From positions 1 to 22,374 of the forward strand of contig CANPZH010000005.1 of NCBI GenBank assembly GCA_947589335.1: 22,374 nucleotides of DNA. Direction: 5' to 3'. This DNA is from an uncultured Clostridia bacterium. Its GTDB lineage: Bacteria > Bacillota > Clostridia > Christensenellales > Borkfalkiaceae. Of the stretch, positions 1-7,941 are shown piece after piece. The notes under the pieces are model-generated. The model did no database searches. It was given only the letters and a program-made list of their open reading frames with translations, and was not told the DNA's origin. A program made the position numbers and the translations under genes. Every line of letters starts with the position of its first letter. Positions within the stretch are counted from its first letter, which is position 1.

Positions 1-912
1 GATGGACGCCTCGCGCGCCGCAACGGGCATATCGGAGGTGTTGGCGATGAGCACCGTGCGCTTCATCAGCGGCTCGCCCGTCTTGGGGTCCTTGAGTTCG
101 GGGAACTCGTTCAGAACGTCCGTCATCTCGTTGCCGCGTTCGCCGCAGCCGACATAGACGATGATGTCCGCGTCCGCCCACTTCGCGAGCTGGTGCTGGA
201 CGACCGTCTTGCCGCTCCCGAAGGGACCGGGCACCGCCGCCACACCTCCCTTGGCGATGGGAAACAGGGTGTCGATGACCCGCTGCCCCGTCACCATCGG
301 CATGGTGGGGGAAAGTTTTTCCGCATAGGGTCTGCCCTTCCGCACCGGCCACTTGCGGAGCATGCAGATCTCCCGATTCCCGCTCTCCGTGCGGACGGAC
401 GCGACCGTCTCCTCGATCGTGAAGTCTCCCTCTTTGATCTCCGTCACCGCGCCATTGACGCCGGCGGGGACCAGAATGCGGTGCTCGACGATCTCCGTCT
501 CCTGCACCGTGCCGAGGACGTCCCCGGGCTCCACTTCGTCGCCCGCCTTCACGGAGGGGACGAAATGCCACTTCTTTTCGCGGTCGAGACGGTTGACGGA
601 GACGCCGCGGGAAATGCGGTCGCCGTAGGTAAAGTAGAGGGTCGTGAGCGGACGCTGGATCCCGTCGAAGATGCCCGTAATGAGGCCGGGCGCGAGTTCC
701 GCCGAGAGCGGCTCGCCCGTGGAGACGACCTCCTCGCCGGGGCCCAGCCCCGACGTCTCTTCATAGACCTGGATCGACGCCTTGTCGCCGCGCAGTTCGA
801 TGATCTCGCCGATGAGCCCGAGCTTCGAAACCCGCACGACGTCGTACATCTTGCAGTCCGCCATTCCTTCCGCCACGATCAGCGGACCCGAAATTTTCAC
901 CGTTTTTCCCAT
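1..912 (-). CDS. ntpA: V-type ATP synthase subunit A, catalytic (3' part missing)
   Basis: Catalytic nucleotide-binding subunit of the V1 head, which hydrolyses or makes ATP in alternation with subunit B. 304 residues are visible of the roughly 590 usual for the family; the frame is still open at base 1. The start ATG is at 912, with GAGAGG just upstream and a 13-bp gap after subunit F. The P-loop GPFGSGKT lies at residues 229-236 and is followed by the family sequence CGERGNEM. The region before the P-loop is the long 'non-homologous' insert typical of V/A-type A subunits and absent from F-type beta, which separates it from AtpD. Last gene of the ntp cluster in view; B and D would be expected further left (inference). 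Confidence 0.97.
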   Translation of the reverse strand, partial: MGKTVKISGPLIVAEGMADCKMYDVVRVSKLGLIGEIIELRGDKASIQVYEETSGLGPGEEVVSTGEPLSAELAPGLITGIFDGIQRPLTTLYFTYGDRISRGVSVNRLDREKKWHFVPSVKAGDEVEPGDVLGTVQETEIVEHRILVPAGVNGAVTEIKEGDFTIEETVASVRTESGNREICMLRKWPVRKGRPYAEKLSPTMPMVTGQRVIDTLFPIAKGGVAAVPGPFGSGKTVVQHQLAKWADADIIVYVGCGERGNEMTDVLNEFPELKDPKTGEPLMKRTVLIANTSDMPVAAREASI

Positions 913-925
913 AGGAAACCTCTCT

Positions 926-1243
926 TTATTTTTGGAAGAGAATATCGACGCCGAGCGCGCGCTCCATCGCACGCTTTAAGAGCTCGTCGCCGTAGCCCGT
1001 GCTCCCGCGGCTGCCCGGAATGGGCAGGACGACGGGATAGGGCTCCTCGTCGAAGCGCTTGAGAAAGTCGCCCAGCGCGCGCGCAAGTTCCTCCGTCACG
1101 AAGATGATCTCATACTCCTGCGCAGCCTTCCTGAGCGCGTCCCGCGCCTGTTTTTCGTCTGCGGCGGGAAAGGTCGCGACCCCCGCCGCCTTGAATACCA
1201 TGATACTGTCGCCGTCGCCGACGATCGCAATCTTGCCTTCCAT
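926..1243 (-). CDS. ntpG: V-type ATP synthase subunit F (NtpG)
   Basis: Small central-stalk subunit that sits with D and couples V1 rotation to the membrane ring. 105 residues, the usual length. It opens with the family's beta strand (KIAIVGDGDSIMVFK) and ends with the conserved stretch YPVVLPIPGS...GVDIL. ATG at 1243 is preceded by AAGGGG, and the stop of subunit C lies 7 bp upstream, so the two are probably translationally coupled. Recognition rests on sequence pattern and on the place between C and A, as in the E. hirae order ntpFIKECGA. Confidence 0.94.
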   Translation of the reverse strand: MEGKIAIVGDGDSIMVFKAAGVATFPAADEKQARDALRKAAQEYEIIFVTEELARALGDFLKRFDEEPYPVVLPIPGSRGSTGYGDELLKRAMERALGVDILFQK

Positions 1244-1250
1244 ATCCCCT

Positions 1251-2168
1251 TCAGACCGCCCTCAGACGCTTTTTGATCTCCCCGCCCGGAACGCCCGCGC
1301 GCAGGCACACGAGAATGATGCGCACGTTCGCGATCTCCGCGCGGCGGCGGAACACATAGTAGAGGAAGGGCTCCTTCCCCTCGAGCTCGAACCGTTTTCC
1401 GCGGAAGTATTCCGCCTCGAAGGAGGCGAGCATGTTCTCCGCCTCGGTAAAGGGCTTCCCCCGCTCCCGCGCACTCATGCACGACGCAAAGAAATCCGCA
1501 TACGGCGTGCCCTGCAGTGCGGCAGCGGCCGCCGCTTCGTCCCCGAAGATGAGGCAAAGCGTCTCCTTTTTGAGCGTCCCGCCCGCGAGGAAGGCGGCCT
1601 CGAAGAGCTCCCGCGTCCCGGAGCGCAGCGCCGTCAGAAGATTGATCCTGTCGACCTTGCCCCGCAAGAGCGTTCTGAGGATGCGGCTGCGCCCGCAGAC
1701 CGCGAAGAGACGGTCGTACAGCGCACGGTCGAACGCGGCGCCGATCTCCGCCCCCGTCGCATGTTCCCACTCCTCCCACGGGAAGGCGGGATCCGTCTCC
1801 ACCCGCTCTTTGAGGGCTTCGACCGTCCGGAATCCCGCGGGCGCGAGCATGGGCGCAGGATCTTCGGACAGCAGTTTCGCCTTGACGAGCGCCTTCATGT
1901 TGTGATAGTCGCGCGGGAGCAGAAAGTATGCCGCATGCGCGCGGCCGGGGGCGTACTCGCGGATGAAGGAATCGAGCGACTCCTCTTCCGCCGCGCAGAG
2001 CAGTTCCGCGTCTGCGGCGCTCTCCCCCGCTCCCCCGCCGAAACCGCTCTCGCGCAGGGTGCGCAAAACCTCCTCTGCGCCGAGTTCGCAGAAGTGTATC
2101 AGCTTCTCACCGAGAAGCTCTCTCTCTTTGACGGCGATCGTGCCGTTTGTAAAGAGTGTATTTGCCAT
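1251..2168 (-). CDS. ntpC: V-type ATP synthase subunit C (AC39/d-type)
   Basis: Funnel-shaped subunit that docks the central stalk onto the rotor ring. 305 residues, mostly helical, near the roughly 330 usual for the family. The segment FLLPRDYHNMKALVKAKL (about residues 82-99) is the typical subunit C sequence. ATG at 2168; upstream only a weak GGCGG is seen 8 bases before the start, so translation may depend on coupling to subunit E, 18 bp upstream. The product is needed at one copy per complex, in line with the poor ribosome site. Internal positions GFGGGAGES look like a lineage-specific loop. Confidence 0.93.
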   Translation of the reverse strand: MANTLFTNGTIAVKERELLGEKLIHFCELGAEEVLRTLRESGFGGGAGESAADAELLCAAEEESLDSFIREYAPGRAHAAYFLLPRDYHNMKALVKAKLLSEDPAPMLAPAGFRTVEALKERVETDPAFPWEEWEHATGAEIGAAFDRALYDRLFAVCGRSRILRTLLRGKVDRINLLTALRSGTRELFEAAFLAGGTLKKETLCLIFGDEAAAAAALQGTPYADFFASCMSARERGKPFTEAENMLASFEAEYFRGKRFELEGKEPFLYYVFRRRAEIANVRIILVCLRAGVPGGEIKKRLRAV

Positions 2169-2186
2169 ATGAAAAACCGCCGTGGA

Positions 2187-2762
2187 TCAGCCGATCCGGA
2201 ACAGCTTGGCGGCGATCTCCGCCTGGTGCGCCTCCCTGTCCTGCGCGAGCAGGGCGCGGAAAGTGAGGTCTTTATCGCAGGTCTTGCCGCGCAGGAGACA
2301 GCCGCCGCCCTCGCCCGCCCGTTCCTGCGAGATCCTGAGCCCGAGCGCCTTGACGACGGGCAGCGCCGCCGTCTCTCCGGCATAGGCGAAGTCCGAGGCG
2401 AACACGACCTCGTCGCCCTCCTCCGCGTTCTCTTTGAGCAGACGCTCCATGAGCTGCAGGCTGTCGTGCCGCGACAGGGTGAGAAGTTCCCTGAGCGCGC
2501 GGAGGTAGATCTCGTCGAGGACCCGCCGCTTCTCCGCGAGCAGGGCCTTGCCCGAGTCGAGCCGCGCAGAGGCGGCCCTCCCCTCCGAGATGCGCCGCGC
2601 CCGCTCCGCGACCTCCGCTTCCGCCTCGGCATGCGCCGCTTTCGCGCGCGCGGAGGCTTCCGCCTTCCGTGCGGCGGCGCTCTCTTCGGCCTCGCGGACG
2701 ATCTTCTCCGCTTCGGCTTCGGCATCCGACAGGATGCGCGCTACGATTGCTTCCGTGCCCAT
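2187..2762 (-). CDS. ntpE: V-type ATP synthase subunit E (peripheral stalk)
   Basis: Peripheral-stalk subunit holding the V1 head against rotation. 191 residues. Residues 1 to about 90 are an Ala/Glu/Arg-rich helix with coiled-coil character, followed by a globular C-terminal part (from about residue 100) that binds the head. The ATG at 2762 follows the subunit K stop by 3 bp and has no recognisable Shine-Dalgarno sequence, which suggests coupling to K translation. Sequence identity is weak in such low-complexity helices, so the call rests on composition, length and the K-E-C gene order. Confidence 0.88.
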   Translation of the reverse strand: MGTEAIVARILSDAEAEAEKIVREAEESAAARKAEASARAKAAHAEAEAEVAERARRISEGRAASARLDSGKALLAEKRRVLDEIYLRALRELLTLSRHDSLQLMERLLKENAEEGDEVVFASDFAYAGETAALPVVKALGLRISQERAGEGGGCLLRGKTCDKDLTFRALLAQDREAHQAEIAAKLFRIG

Positions 2763-2765
2763 AAG

Positions 2766-3242
2766 TTACAGCGCCAGAATGATAAGAAGGGAGATGACAA
2801 GTCCCAAAAGGGCGTAGAACTCGATCATCGCGGGACCCATTGCGGGTTTGAAGCCGAGGGACTGTTCCTGCTTCGCAACGGCATAGATGCCGTTCACCGC
2901 CGCCTTTGCCTGGAAGAACGCCGAGACAAAGCCCGAGATCGCCATCGGCAGGCAGGCGGCAAAGATCGCCCAGCCCTGCGCCGTCGCGCCCATCTCCGCC
3001 GTCACTTCGAGGAGGGCGGGGAGCTTGTTCGACGCGAGAATGGCGACGAGGAAGCCGTAGATCCCCTGCGTTGCGGGAAGGAGCATCAGAACGACGAGCT
3101 TGCCGAACTTCTGCGGATTCTCGCCCAAAACGCCCGCTGCGGCGCTCGCCGTCTTGTAGAGGCCGAGCCCCGAGCCGATGCCGCACAGGATCACGCACAG
3201 CGCGATTCCGACCACGGCGATCACATAACCTGTAGTAAACAT
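2766..3242 (-). CDS. ntpK: V-type ATP synthase subunit K, rotor ring proteolipid (probably Na+ type)
   Basis: Membrane rotor subunit carrying the translocated ion. 158 residues with four membrane helices in two hairpins, the 16-kDa duplicated form. ATG at 3242 is chosen over an in-frame TTG at 3254 because GGAGGT (3247-3252) sits between them and must be the ribosome site. The carboxylate E141 lies in the last helix (PAMIEFYALLG). The first hairpin has LLPATQGIYGF, giving L55, T58 and Q59; Q111 is in the second hairpin. These match L61, T64, Q65, Q110 and E139, which bind Na+ in E. hirae NtpK, so Na+ coupling is inferred. Confidence 0.96.
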   Translation of the reverse strand: MFTTGYVIAVVGIALCVILCGIGSGLGLYKTASAAAGVLGENPQKFGKLVVLMLLPATQGIYGFLVAILASNKLPALLEVTAEMGATAQGWAIFAACLPMAISGFVSAFFQAKAAVNGIYAVAKQEQSLGFKPAMGPAMIEFYALLGLVISLLIILAL

Positions 3243-3246
3243 AGGT

Positions 3247-3252
3247 ACCTCC
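3247..3252 (-). promoter_or_regulatory. Strong ribosome binding site of subunit K
   Basis: Exact GGAGGT four bases before the ATG at 3242. It is the best Shine-Dalgarno sequence in this operon and decides the start of subunit K against the upstream TTG. K is needed at about ten copies per complex, so a stronger site than its neighbours makes sense. Confidence 0.85.
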
Positions 3253-3279
3253 AATATTGCTGACTGTTTTTGCTATCTT

Positions 3280-5220
3280 TTACAGCACGTTGACATATTT
3301 GCGGTTGGAGCCGAGCGGGGTGAACAATTCGCCGTCCCCCTCGTAGAACTTGCCGAAAAATTCAACGTACTGCAATCTTGCCGTATGGATATAGGCGCCC
3401 AGAAGACTGATCGCCAGATTGAACACATGCCCTATGACCATGAGCAGGACGCCGACGACGACGAGGAAGCTCCCCGACGTCATGAATCCGACCGCATACT
3501 GGGAGATGATCTGCGCGATCACCGCGCCCGTGAGCATGAGCCCGTAGAGACGGATATAGCTGAGCACATCCGTGAAATAGTTGATGAGCCCGTAGACCGA
3601 GCTGAATCCCTTCGTGATCTTGCCGAGGAACTTCTCGTGCCGCCCCGCGGTGAGCACCGCAACGCCGAGCGAGACCGCCGCGAGGATCCCTCCCGCCGCC
3701 GCGAGATAGGGCATGCCGAGGTCCTCCACGAGCCCCATGACGGCGAGCCCCGCGCCGACCGAGAAGACCGCCCAGACGCCGCCTTCGAACACGCCGTCGA
3801 GATACCGCCCCCTGTGCCAGCACTGCGCCATCTTGCAGAGGTATCCTGCCATGAGCTGCACGATCCCGATGAGCAGGGAGATGACGAGCACGGCGGGAAT
3901 GTCGATCCCCGCGAGCGACCACATCGCCGTCTGCGCGTCCGGCATCACCGTATAGGGCAGGATCTTGATCCCGAACAGGGAATTGAAGAGCAGCCCCCAG
4001 ATCACCGTGAAGATCCCGCTGAACGCGAACACGCCCGCGAGCGGCTTGATCCCGCCCTTCTGCGCGCGGTTGCGGTAGTAGAGAAATCCGCCGCCGAGCA
4101 TCATCATGAGCCCGTATCCGACGTCCGCCATGATGAACCCGATGAAGATGCTGTAAAAGACCGACATCACCGTGTTCGGGTCGAGCTCCCGCGCGCTCGG
4201 CACCGAGTACATGTTCGTGATCGTCTCGAAGTTCTCGACCAGTTTGTTGTTCTTGACGAGCGTGGGGACGAATTCGTCCTCCGCAGGGTCCGAAAACTCA
4301 TAGTAGACGTCCATACCGCCGAGCGCCGCGCGCACCTTCTCCTCCGCCTCCGCGGGCACGAACGCTTCCAGAAGGAAAGTCCGCCCGGTGGCGCGCATCT
4401 TGCCTGCGGCCTCCGCCTTTTCCAGACGGTAGGCGATATAGTCGCAATAGATCTTCAGCGAGGGAATCCCCGAAACGAGCGAGGCGAGCGCATCCTCCGC
4501 CTCCGCCTGTTCCCGCTCCCGGTCGTCCGCCTCCGCCTCGAGCTCGGAGAGCATCTCCGCGCCCGTGCGGTCTCCCGTGTAAGGGCATGCCGCAAATCCC
4601 GCCCCCGCGAGTAGCGCCTCCGCCTCTGCAAAGGCGGATCTGTGCGCGGCGAGAAAGAGGACGACGGCGTCCTCCCCGCGGAATTCCTCGAACGCGGCAA
4701 GGGGGATCTCCCCGAGCCCGCGTTTCACGCTCTCCCACGAAGCGGGCGAGAGGAGCCCGAGCTTTGCCTTGGTATGGCGGGTATCCGCATATGCGGAGAA
4801 GGGCAGGGGAAGCTGCGCATACGGCTTGACCTGCGCGGCGGCGCGGCTAAGCCGCGCCCGCTCCGAAATGCACATGTTCTTCCGCTCCGCCAACGCGTTG
4901 ACCTCCGAAACGAACGCGTCGATCTCCTCTTTCTTCTCCCCGTATGCGAGAAATTCCGAGTAGGAGACCTCCGGCGCGGGCGCGGGATGCTCTTTGTGCT
5001 CCCGCTTCGCCGCCTCCGCGGCCGTGAGAAGTTTCAGCGCCGCCTCGAGGGAATCGAGGTAGCCGCCAAGGTCCTCCCCTTCCGCCGCGAGAGGGACGGT
5101 CCCCGCCGTCTCCGCGTGCTCCTTGATCTCGACCGCGTCCGTCCGCCGCAGGGCGTCGAGGACCGCGTCCCGGTCATAGGAGAGCGCCAGAAGATCGAGT
5201 TTTCTCATCTTCGCGATCAC
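3280..5220 (-). CDS. ntpI: V-type ATP synthase subunit I (a-type stator)
   Basis: Membrane stator subunit forming the two ion half-channels with the K ring. 646 residues: a cytosolic coiled-coil half (about 1-345) and a membrane half with about eight helices (about 350-615). The key arginines are present: R557 in SYIRLYGL and R615 in HTARLQYVEFF, the usual a-subunit motifs. The start is taken as GTG at 5220, because GGGAGG lies 8 bases upstream and the product then begins MIAKMRKLDLL as in relatives; an ATG at 5208 has no good ribosome site. The GTG overlaps the TGA of the upstream gene (GTGA), giving translational coupling. Confidence 0.96.
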   Translation of the reverse strand: MIAKMRKLDLLALSYDRDAVLDALRRTDAVEIKEHAETAGTVPLAAEGEDLGGYLDSLEAALKLLTAAEAAKREHKEHPAPAPEVSYSEFLAYGEKKEEIDAFVSEVNALAERKNMCISERARLSRAAAQVKPYAQLPLPFSAYADTRHTKAKLGLLSPASWESVKRGLGEIPLAAFEEFRGEDAVVLFLAAHRSAFAEAEALLAGAGFAACPYTGDRTGAEMLSELEAEADDREREQAEAEDALASLVSGIPSLKIYCDYIAYRLEKAEAAGKMRATGRTFLLEAFVPAEAEEKVRAALGGMDVYYEFSDPAEDEFVPTLVKNNKLVENFETITNMYSVPSARELDPNTVMSVFYSIFIGFIMADVGYGLMMMLGGGFLYYRNRAQKGGIKPLAGVFAFSGIFTVIWGLLFNSLFGIKILPYTVMPDAQTAMWSLAGIDIPAVLVISLLIGIVQLMAGYLCKMAQCWHRGRYLDGVFEGGVWAVFSVGAGLAVMGLVEDLGMPYLAAAGGILAAVSLGVAVLTAGRHEKFLGKITKGFSSVYGLINYFTDVLSYIRLYGLMLTGAVIAQIISQYAVGFMTSGSFLVVVGVLLMVIGHVFNLAISLLGAYIHTARLQYVEFFGKFYEGDGELFTPLGSNRKYVNVL

Positions 5221-5528
5221 TTGGTCAGCCTCCCGACGATGTCGGCAACGTATCCGTCCGTATGGCCGAGCAGCCCGTCCGCATACCGCTTTGCCTCAAG
5301 GCGTGCGGCGGCGAGCGTGCGCCCGTATTCCTCCTCGGCAGCGAGCTCCGCGTTCCGGATCCCCTCTTCGCGCAGCTGCCGGCACTCCGCCTCCGAGGCG
5401 GAGGATATCTGCGCCGCTTCCGCCTCCGCAGCCGCCGCAATCACCGCGGCGCGCGCCTCCGCCCGCTCCTTCGTGCGGGCGGCATTCTCCTCCGCTTCGG
5501 CGATGAGACCGATGACGTTCTCTTCCAT
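5217..5528 (-). CDS. V-type ATPase peripheral-stalk subunit, G/H-like (NtpF position)
   Basis: 103-residue protein, almost wholly Ala/Glu/Arg-rich helix with coiled-coil periodicity, as expected for the small partner of subunit E in the peripheral stalk. ATG at 5528 has GGAG 6 bases upstream. It is the first gene of the ATPase operon, 46 bp after the promoter -10, the place held by ntpF in E. hirae; its stop overlaps the start of subunit I. Sequence alone would not be diagnostic, since such helices are low in complexity; the position makes the call. Confidence 0.85.
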   Translation of the reverse strand: MEENVIGLIAEAEENAARTKERAEARAAVIAAAAEAEAAQISSASEAECRQLREEGIRNAELAAEEEYGRTLAAARLEAKRYADGLLGHTDGYVADIVGRLTK

Positions 5529-5574
5529 ACTGTTCTCCGCAAGCCCGCGTTCCTTCCGCGGACGTTCTTTCACT

Positions 5575-5603
5575 ATTGTAGCATTTCCCCCGCAAAATAG
5601 CAA
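5575..5603 (-). promoter_or_regulatory. Promoter of the V-type ATPase operon
   Basis: -10 TACAAT (5575-5580) with an extended TG (ATGCTACAAT), 17-bp spacer, and -35 TTGCTA (5598-5603). It reads into the G/H-like gene starting at 5528. The -35 lies 8 bp from the U-tract of the upstream operon's terminator. Confidence 0.8.
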
Positions 5604-5610
5604 GCGTTTC

Positions 5611-5638
5611 GAAAAAAATACCGCGCAATTCCGCGCGG
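5611..5638 (-). terminator. Intrinsic terminator of the trpS-tautomerase operon
   Basis: On the minus strand CCGCGC (5633-5638), a six-base loop, GCGCGG (5621-5626), then TA and seven T (5612-5618). It starts 10 bp after the tautomerase stop and separates that operon from the ATPase promoter. Confidence 0.82.
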
Positions 5639-5647
5639 CGTTCCCTC

Positions 5648-5989
5648 TCAGAAATTCGAGCCGTTCCAGCCCCAATCCGACAGTCCGTGATAGGTGACGT
5701 AGACGCCCGAGCCGGGGATCCCAAGCTCCTCGCGGAAGATCGTGCAGATCTCCCCCGTCATCCGCTCGTAGTCGGCGGAGGACGCCTTCCCGAAGAGGCT
5801 CACTTCGACGTACGCCCCCTTCTCGAGCTTTTTGCCTCCCAGCCACAGGTCGTACCCGTCTGAGATACCCACCATGAGATAGGTCTCCCCCTTGTGCAGG
5901 CAGGCGACGGCCTTGCCGAGTCTTGCCTTGACGCGTTCCTTCTGCTCTTCTGTGAGTCCGGTTGTGATCTTGCTGTCGATAAACGGCAT
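5648..5989 (-). CDS. MIF/phenylpyruvate tautomerase family protein
   Basis: 113 residues, the exact size of macrophage migration inhibitory factor (MIF) family trimers, which tautomerise keto/enol acids such as phenylpyruvate. The catalytic proline follows Met1 (Pro1 after Met removal). In mature numbering K32 and the Y95 equivalent (VYVTY) are kept, while the N97 equivalent is Thr. The C-terminus WGWNGSNF closely matches the family ending GWNNSTF. ATG at 5989 follows GGGAGG. Last gene of the trpS operon, 26 bp after rlmD, and followed by a terminator. The physiological substrate cannot be told from sequence. Confidence 0.9.
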   Translation of the reverse strand: MPFIDSKITTGLTEEQKERVKARLGKAVACLHKGETYLMVGISDGYDLWLGGKKLEKGAYVEVSLFGKASSADYERMTGEICTIFREELGIPGSGVYVTYHGLSDWGWNGSNF

Positions 5990-6015
5990 CTTTTTATCCT
6001 CCCGCCGTGAGATTT

Positions 6016-7395
6016 TCAGTTCTTTTTGAGCAATACGAGGGTCTCGACCCACTTGGTCTGCGGGAACATATCGAAGGGCTCGACCGCGGCGATCTCATAG
6101 TCCGAACCCTCCGCCTTGACGAGCTCTCCCCGCTCGTTGGGGACGAGGCTGCCCGTCAGAAGCCCGAGATCGCGCGCAAGCGTCGCGGGGTTGCAGGAGA
6201 TCATCGCGATCTTCTTGACCCCGCTCTGCCGGATCGTCTCGATGACGCTCCGCGCGAGCCCCGCCCTCGGCGGATCGAGCACCACGAAGGCTTCCGGTTC
6301 CTCCTTGAGGATCCTCGGCAGATATTCTTCGACCGTGCCGCAGCAGTTGATCATCTTGCTCCACAGTCCGTTCTTTCCCTTCAGCGCCTCGGCGCATGCG
6401 CTCGCCTCGGGGACGGATTCGATCCCGTACGCCCTGCCGCACTTGACGGCGAGCATCGCCGTCATGAGCCCGCTCCCCGCATAGCAGTCGATCGCGGTCT
6501 CCCCCGCCTCCGCAAAGGAGACGGCGCGCGCGTACAGCTTGGTCCGCACCTCCTCGTTGACCTGCAAAAAGGTGCTCGCGCCCGCTTCATAGACGATCCC
6601 GCCCTCGACGCCTTCGTAGATCCCGTCCCCCTTGACGAGGCGGAATTCCCGCCCGAAGATCACATTGGTGTTCTCGGGATGATAGTTGAGATAGAAACTG
6701 TACTCGCGGAAGATTCCGTCGAGCAGGAAGAGGAGATAGTCGAGCCCCTTGATCTCCCGCTCCGCGGAGACGAGGGTGATGAGATATTTGCGGCGGATCT
6801 CGCGGATCACGATATGGCGGAGCTGGCCCTCTCCCGTCGTCTCGTCATACCCGTCGAGGCCGCAGGTCTCCATGAACGTCTTCAGCGCGGCGATGACCTT
6901 CTCCGCCCAATCTGGGTGGATGGGACAGACGTCCGTCGGCACGATGCGGTGCGAACGCTCGGCGTAAAACCCGATGACGTTCTCCCCGTTGGCCCTGCCG
7001 ATGGGAAGCTGCAGTTTGTTGCGGTAGCCGTACTCCTTTTCGCTCCGCTCGCAGGCGCTGACCTTGCAGTCGATCCCGCCGATCTTTTTGAGGGCGTCGG
7101 CAACGAGCTGTTGCTTGAAGCGGAGCTGATAGCGGTATTTGAGGTGCTGGAGCTGGCACCCGCCGCAGCGGGTGAACACGGGGCATGCGGGGCGCACGCG
7201 CTCCTCGGCGGGCGTGAAGATCTCCCCCGCCTTGCCGTAGGCGACCGTCCCCTTCGTTTGCAGCACCTTGATCCGCGCCCGCTCTCCGGGGAGCAGATAG
7301 GGCACAAAGAGGGTGCAACCGTCCGCACGGACGATCCCCTCTCCGTTGGTTCCGAGCGACTCCGCGCTCCCGATGATGACGTCGTTTTTCCGCAT
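6016..7395 (-). CDS. rlmD: 23S rRNA (uracil-5-)-methyltransferase, RumA/RlmD family
   Basis: SAM-dependent enzyme making m5U in 23S rRNA (U1939 and, in Gram-positive RlmCD, also U747; E. coli numbering). 459 residues: N-terminal TRAM-like domain (about 1-60); [4Fe-4S] cysteines C71, C77, C80 and C157, spaced as in E. coli RumA; FLQVN at 276-280; SAM-binding DCYAGSG at 303-309; DPPRAG at 374-379; catalytic C401 in SCNPATLARDL; and a C-terminal VEPFDMFPQT with the general base E439. ATG at 7395; its ribosome site GGAGGTGA includes the stop of the upstream gene, only 3 bp away, so the pair is coupled. Full length, all key residues present. Confidence 0.96.
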   Translation of the reverse strand: MRKNDVIIGSAESLGTNGEGIVRADGCTLFVPYLLPGERARIKVLQTKGTVAYGKAGEIFTPAEERVRPACPVFTRCGGCQLQHLKYRYQLRFKQQLVADALKKIGGIDCKVSACERSEKEYGYRNKLQLPIGRANGENVIGFYAERSHRIVPTDVCPIHPDWAEKVIAALKTFMETCGLDGYDETTGEGQLRHIVIREIRRKYLITLVSAEREIKGLDYLLFLLDGIFREYSFYLNYHPENTNVIFGREFRLVKGDGIYEGVEGGIVYEAGASTFLQVNEEVRTKLYARAVSFAEAGETAIDCYAGSGLMTAMLAVKCGRAYGIESVPEASACAEALKGKNGLWSKMINCCGTVEEYLPRILKEEPEAFVVLDPPRAGLARSVIETIRQSGVKKIAMISCNPATLARDLGLLTGSLVPNERGELVKAEGSDYEIAAVEPFDMFPQTKWVETLVLLKKN

Positions 7396-7398
7396 CTC

Positions 7399-7929
7399 TC
7401 ACCTCCGGATCCGGCGGATCGCAAGGTCCGCCGACCGTTGACAGTAAAATATCATGACATCGTACACGGCGAAAAACACCGTGCCGCCGAGGAAGAGAAC
7501 AAGATACAAATATTTCGTGACCGTCTCCGGGAAGGGCATGCCCGCCATGGTCGTGAGCACGAAAAAGGAGAGCCACATCGCAAGATCGAACCACGCCGCC
7601 TTGATCAGCATGCAGAAGACCTTGAAAAGAGGTTTCTTCACATACTTGCGCTGGAGGTAGTTCACGATGGGATGGAGCCCGAAAAAGACGGCGTAGGGCA
7701 CGATCTTCCACAGTCCCACGGGAAGGGCCAGAAGCCCCGCCGCCAGATAGCAGAGGGAGGCGCCCCAGAGGAATCCCTCGGCGAGGGGCACCATGAGCGC
7801 GAACGCCGCGACGAGATACCCCGTGGCAAGCAGGAAGGGATTGAGCGTTCCGAGCATCAGAAATGCCGCGGCAAACGCGCAGGCGATCGCCGAAAGCGCG
7901 ATTTCAAACGACTTCGACGGCTTCTTCAT
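7399..7929 (-). CDS. Predicted integral membrane protein, unknown function
   Basis: 176 residues, about five hydrophobic helices (near 8-30, 32-53, 55-85, 110-130, 138-162), a Lys/Arg-rich tail (SADLAIRRIRR) and a basic loop (LQRKYVKKPLFK, about 92-103). Size and layout recall ECF-transporter S components, but no substrate-specific motif is seen and I do not assign one. It lies between the J-domain gene (12 bp upstream) and rlmD (3 bp downstream). Its ribosome site is weak (CGGGAAG), so it is probably coupled. It may belong functionally with the two genes before it (inference). Confidence 0.8.
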   Translation of the reverse strand: MKKPSKSFEIALSAIACAFAAAFLMLGTLNPFLLATGYLVAAFALMVPLAEGFLWGASLCYLAAGLLALPVGLWKIVPYAVFFGLHPIVNYLQRKYVKKPLFKVFCMLIKAAWFDLAMWLSFFVLTTMAGMPFPETVTKYLYLVLFLGGTVFFAVYDVMIFYCQRSADLAIRRIRR

Positions 7930-7941
7930 CTTCCCGCCCCG

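Noticed and set aside
1059..3263. Long open frame on plus (734 codons) opposite ATPase subunits F to K
   Set aside because: It runs antisense through recognised genes, gives a His/Arg/Glu-rich sequence with no domain, and has no ribosome site. GC-rich codon use leaves the opposite frame free of stops.
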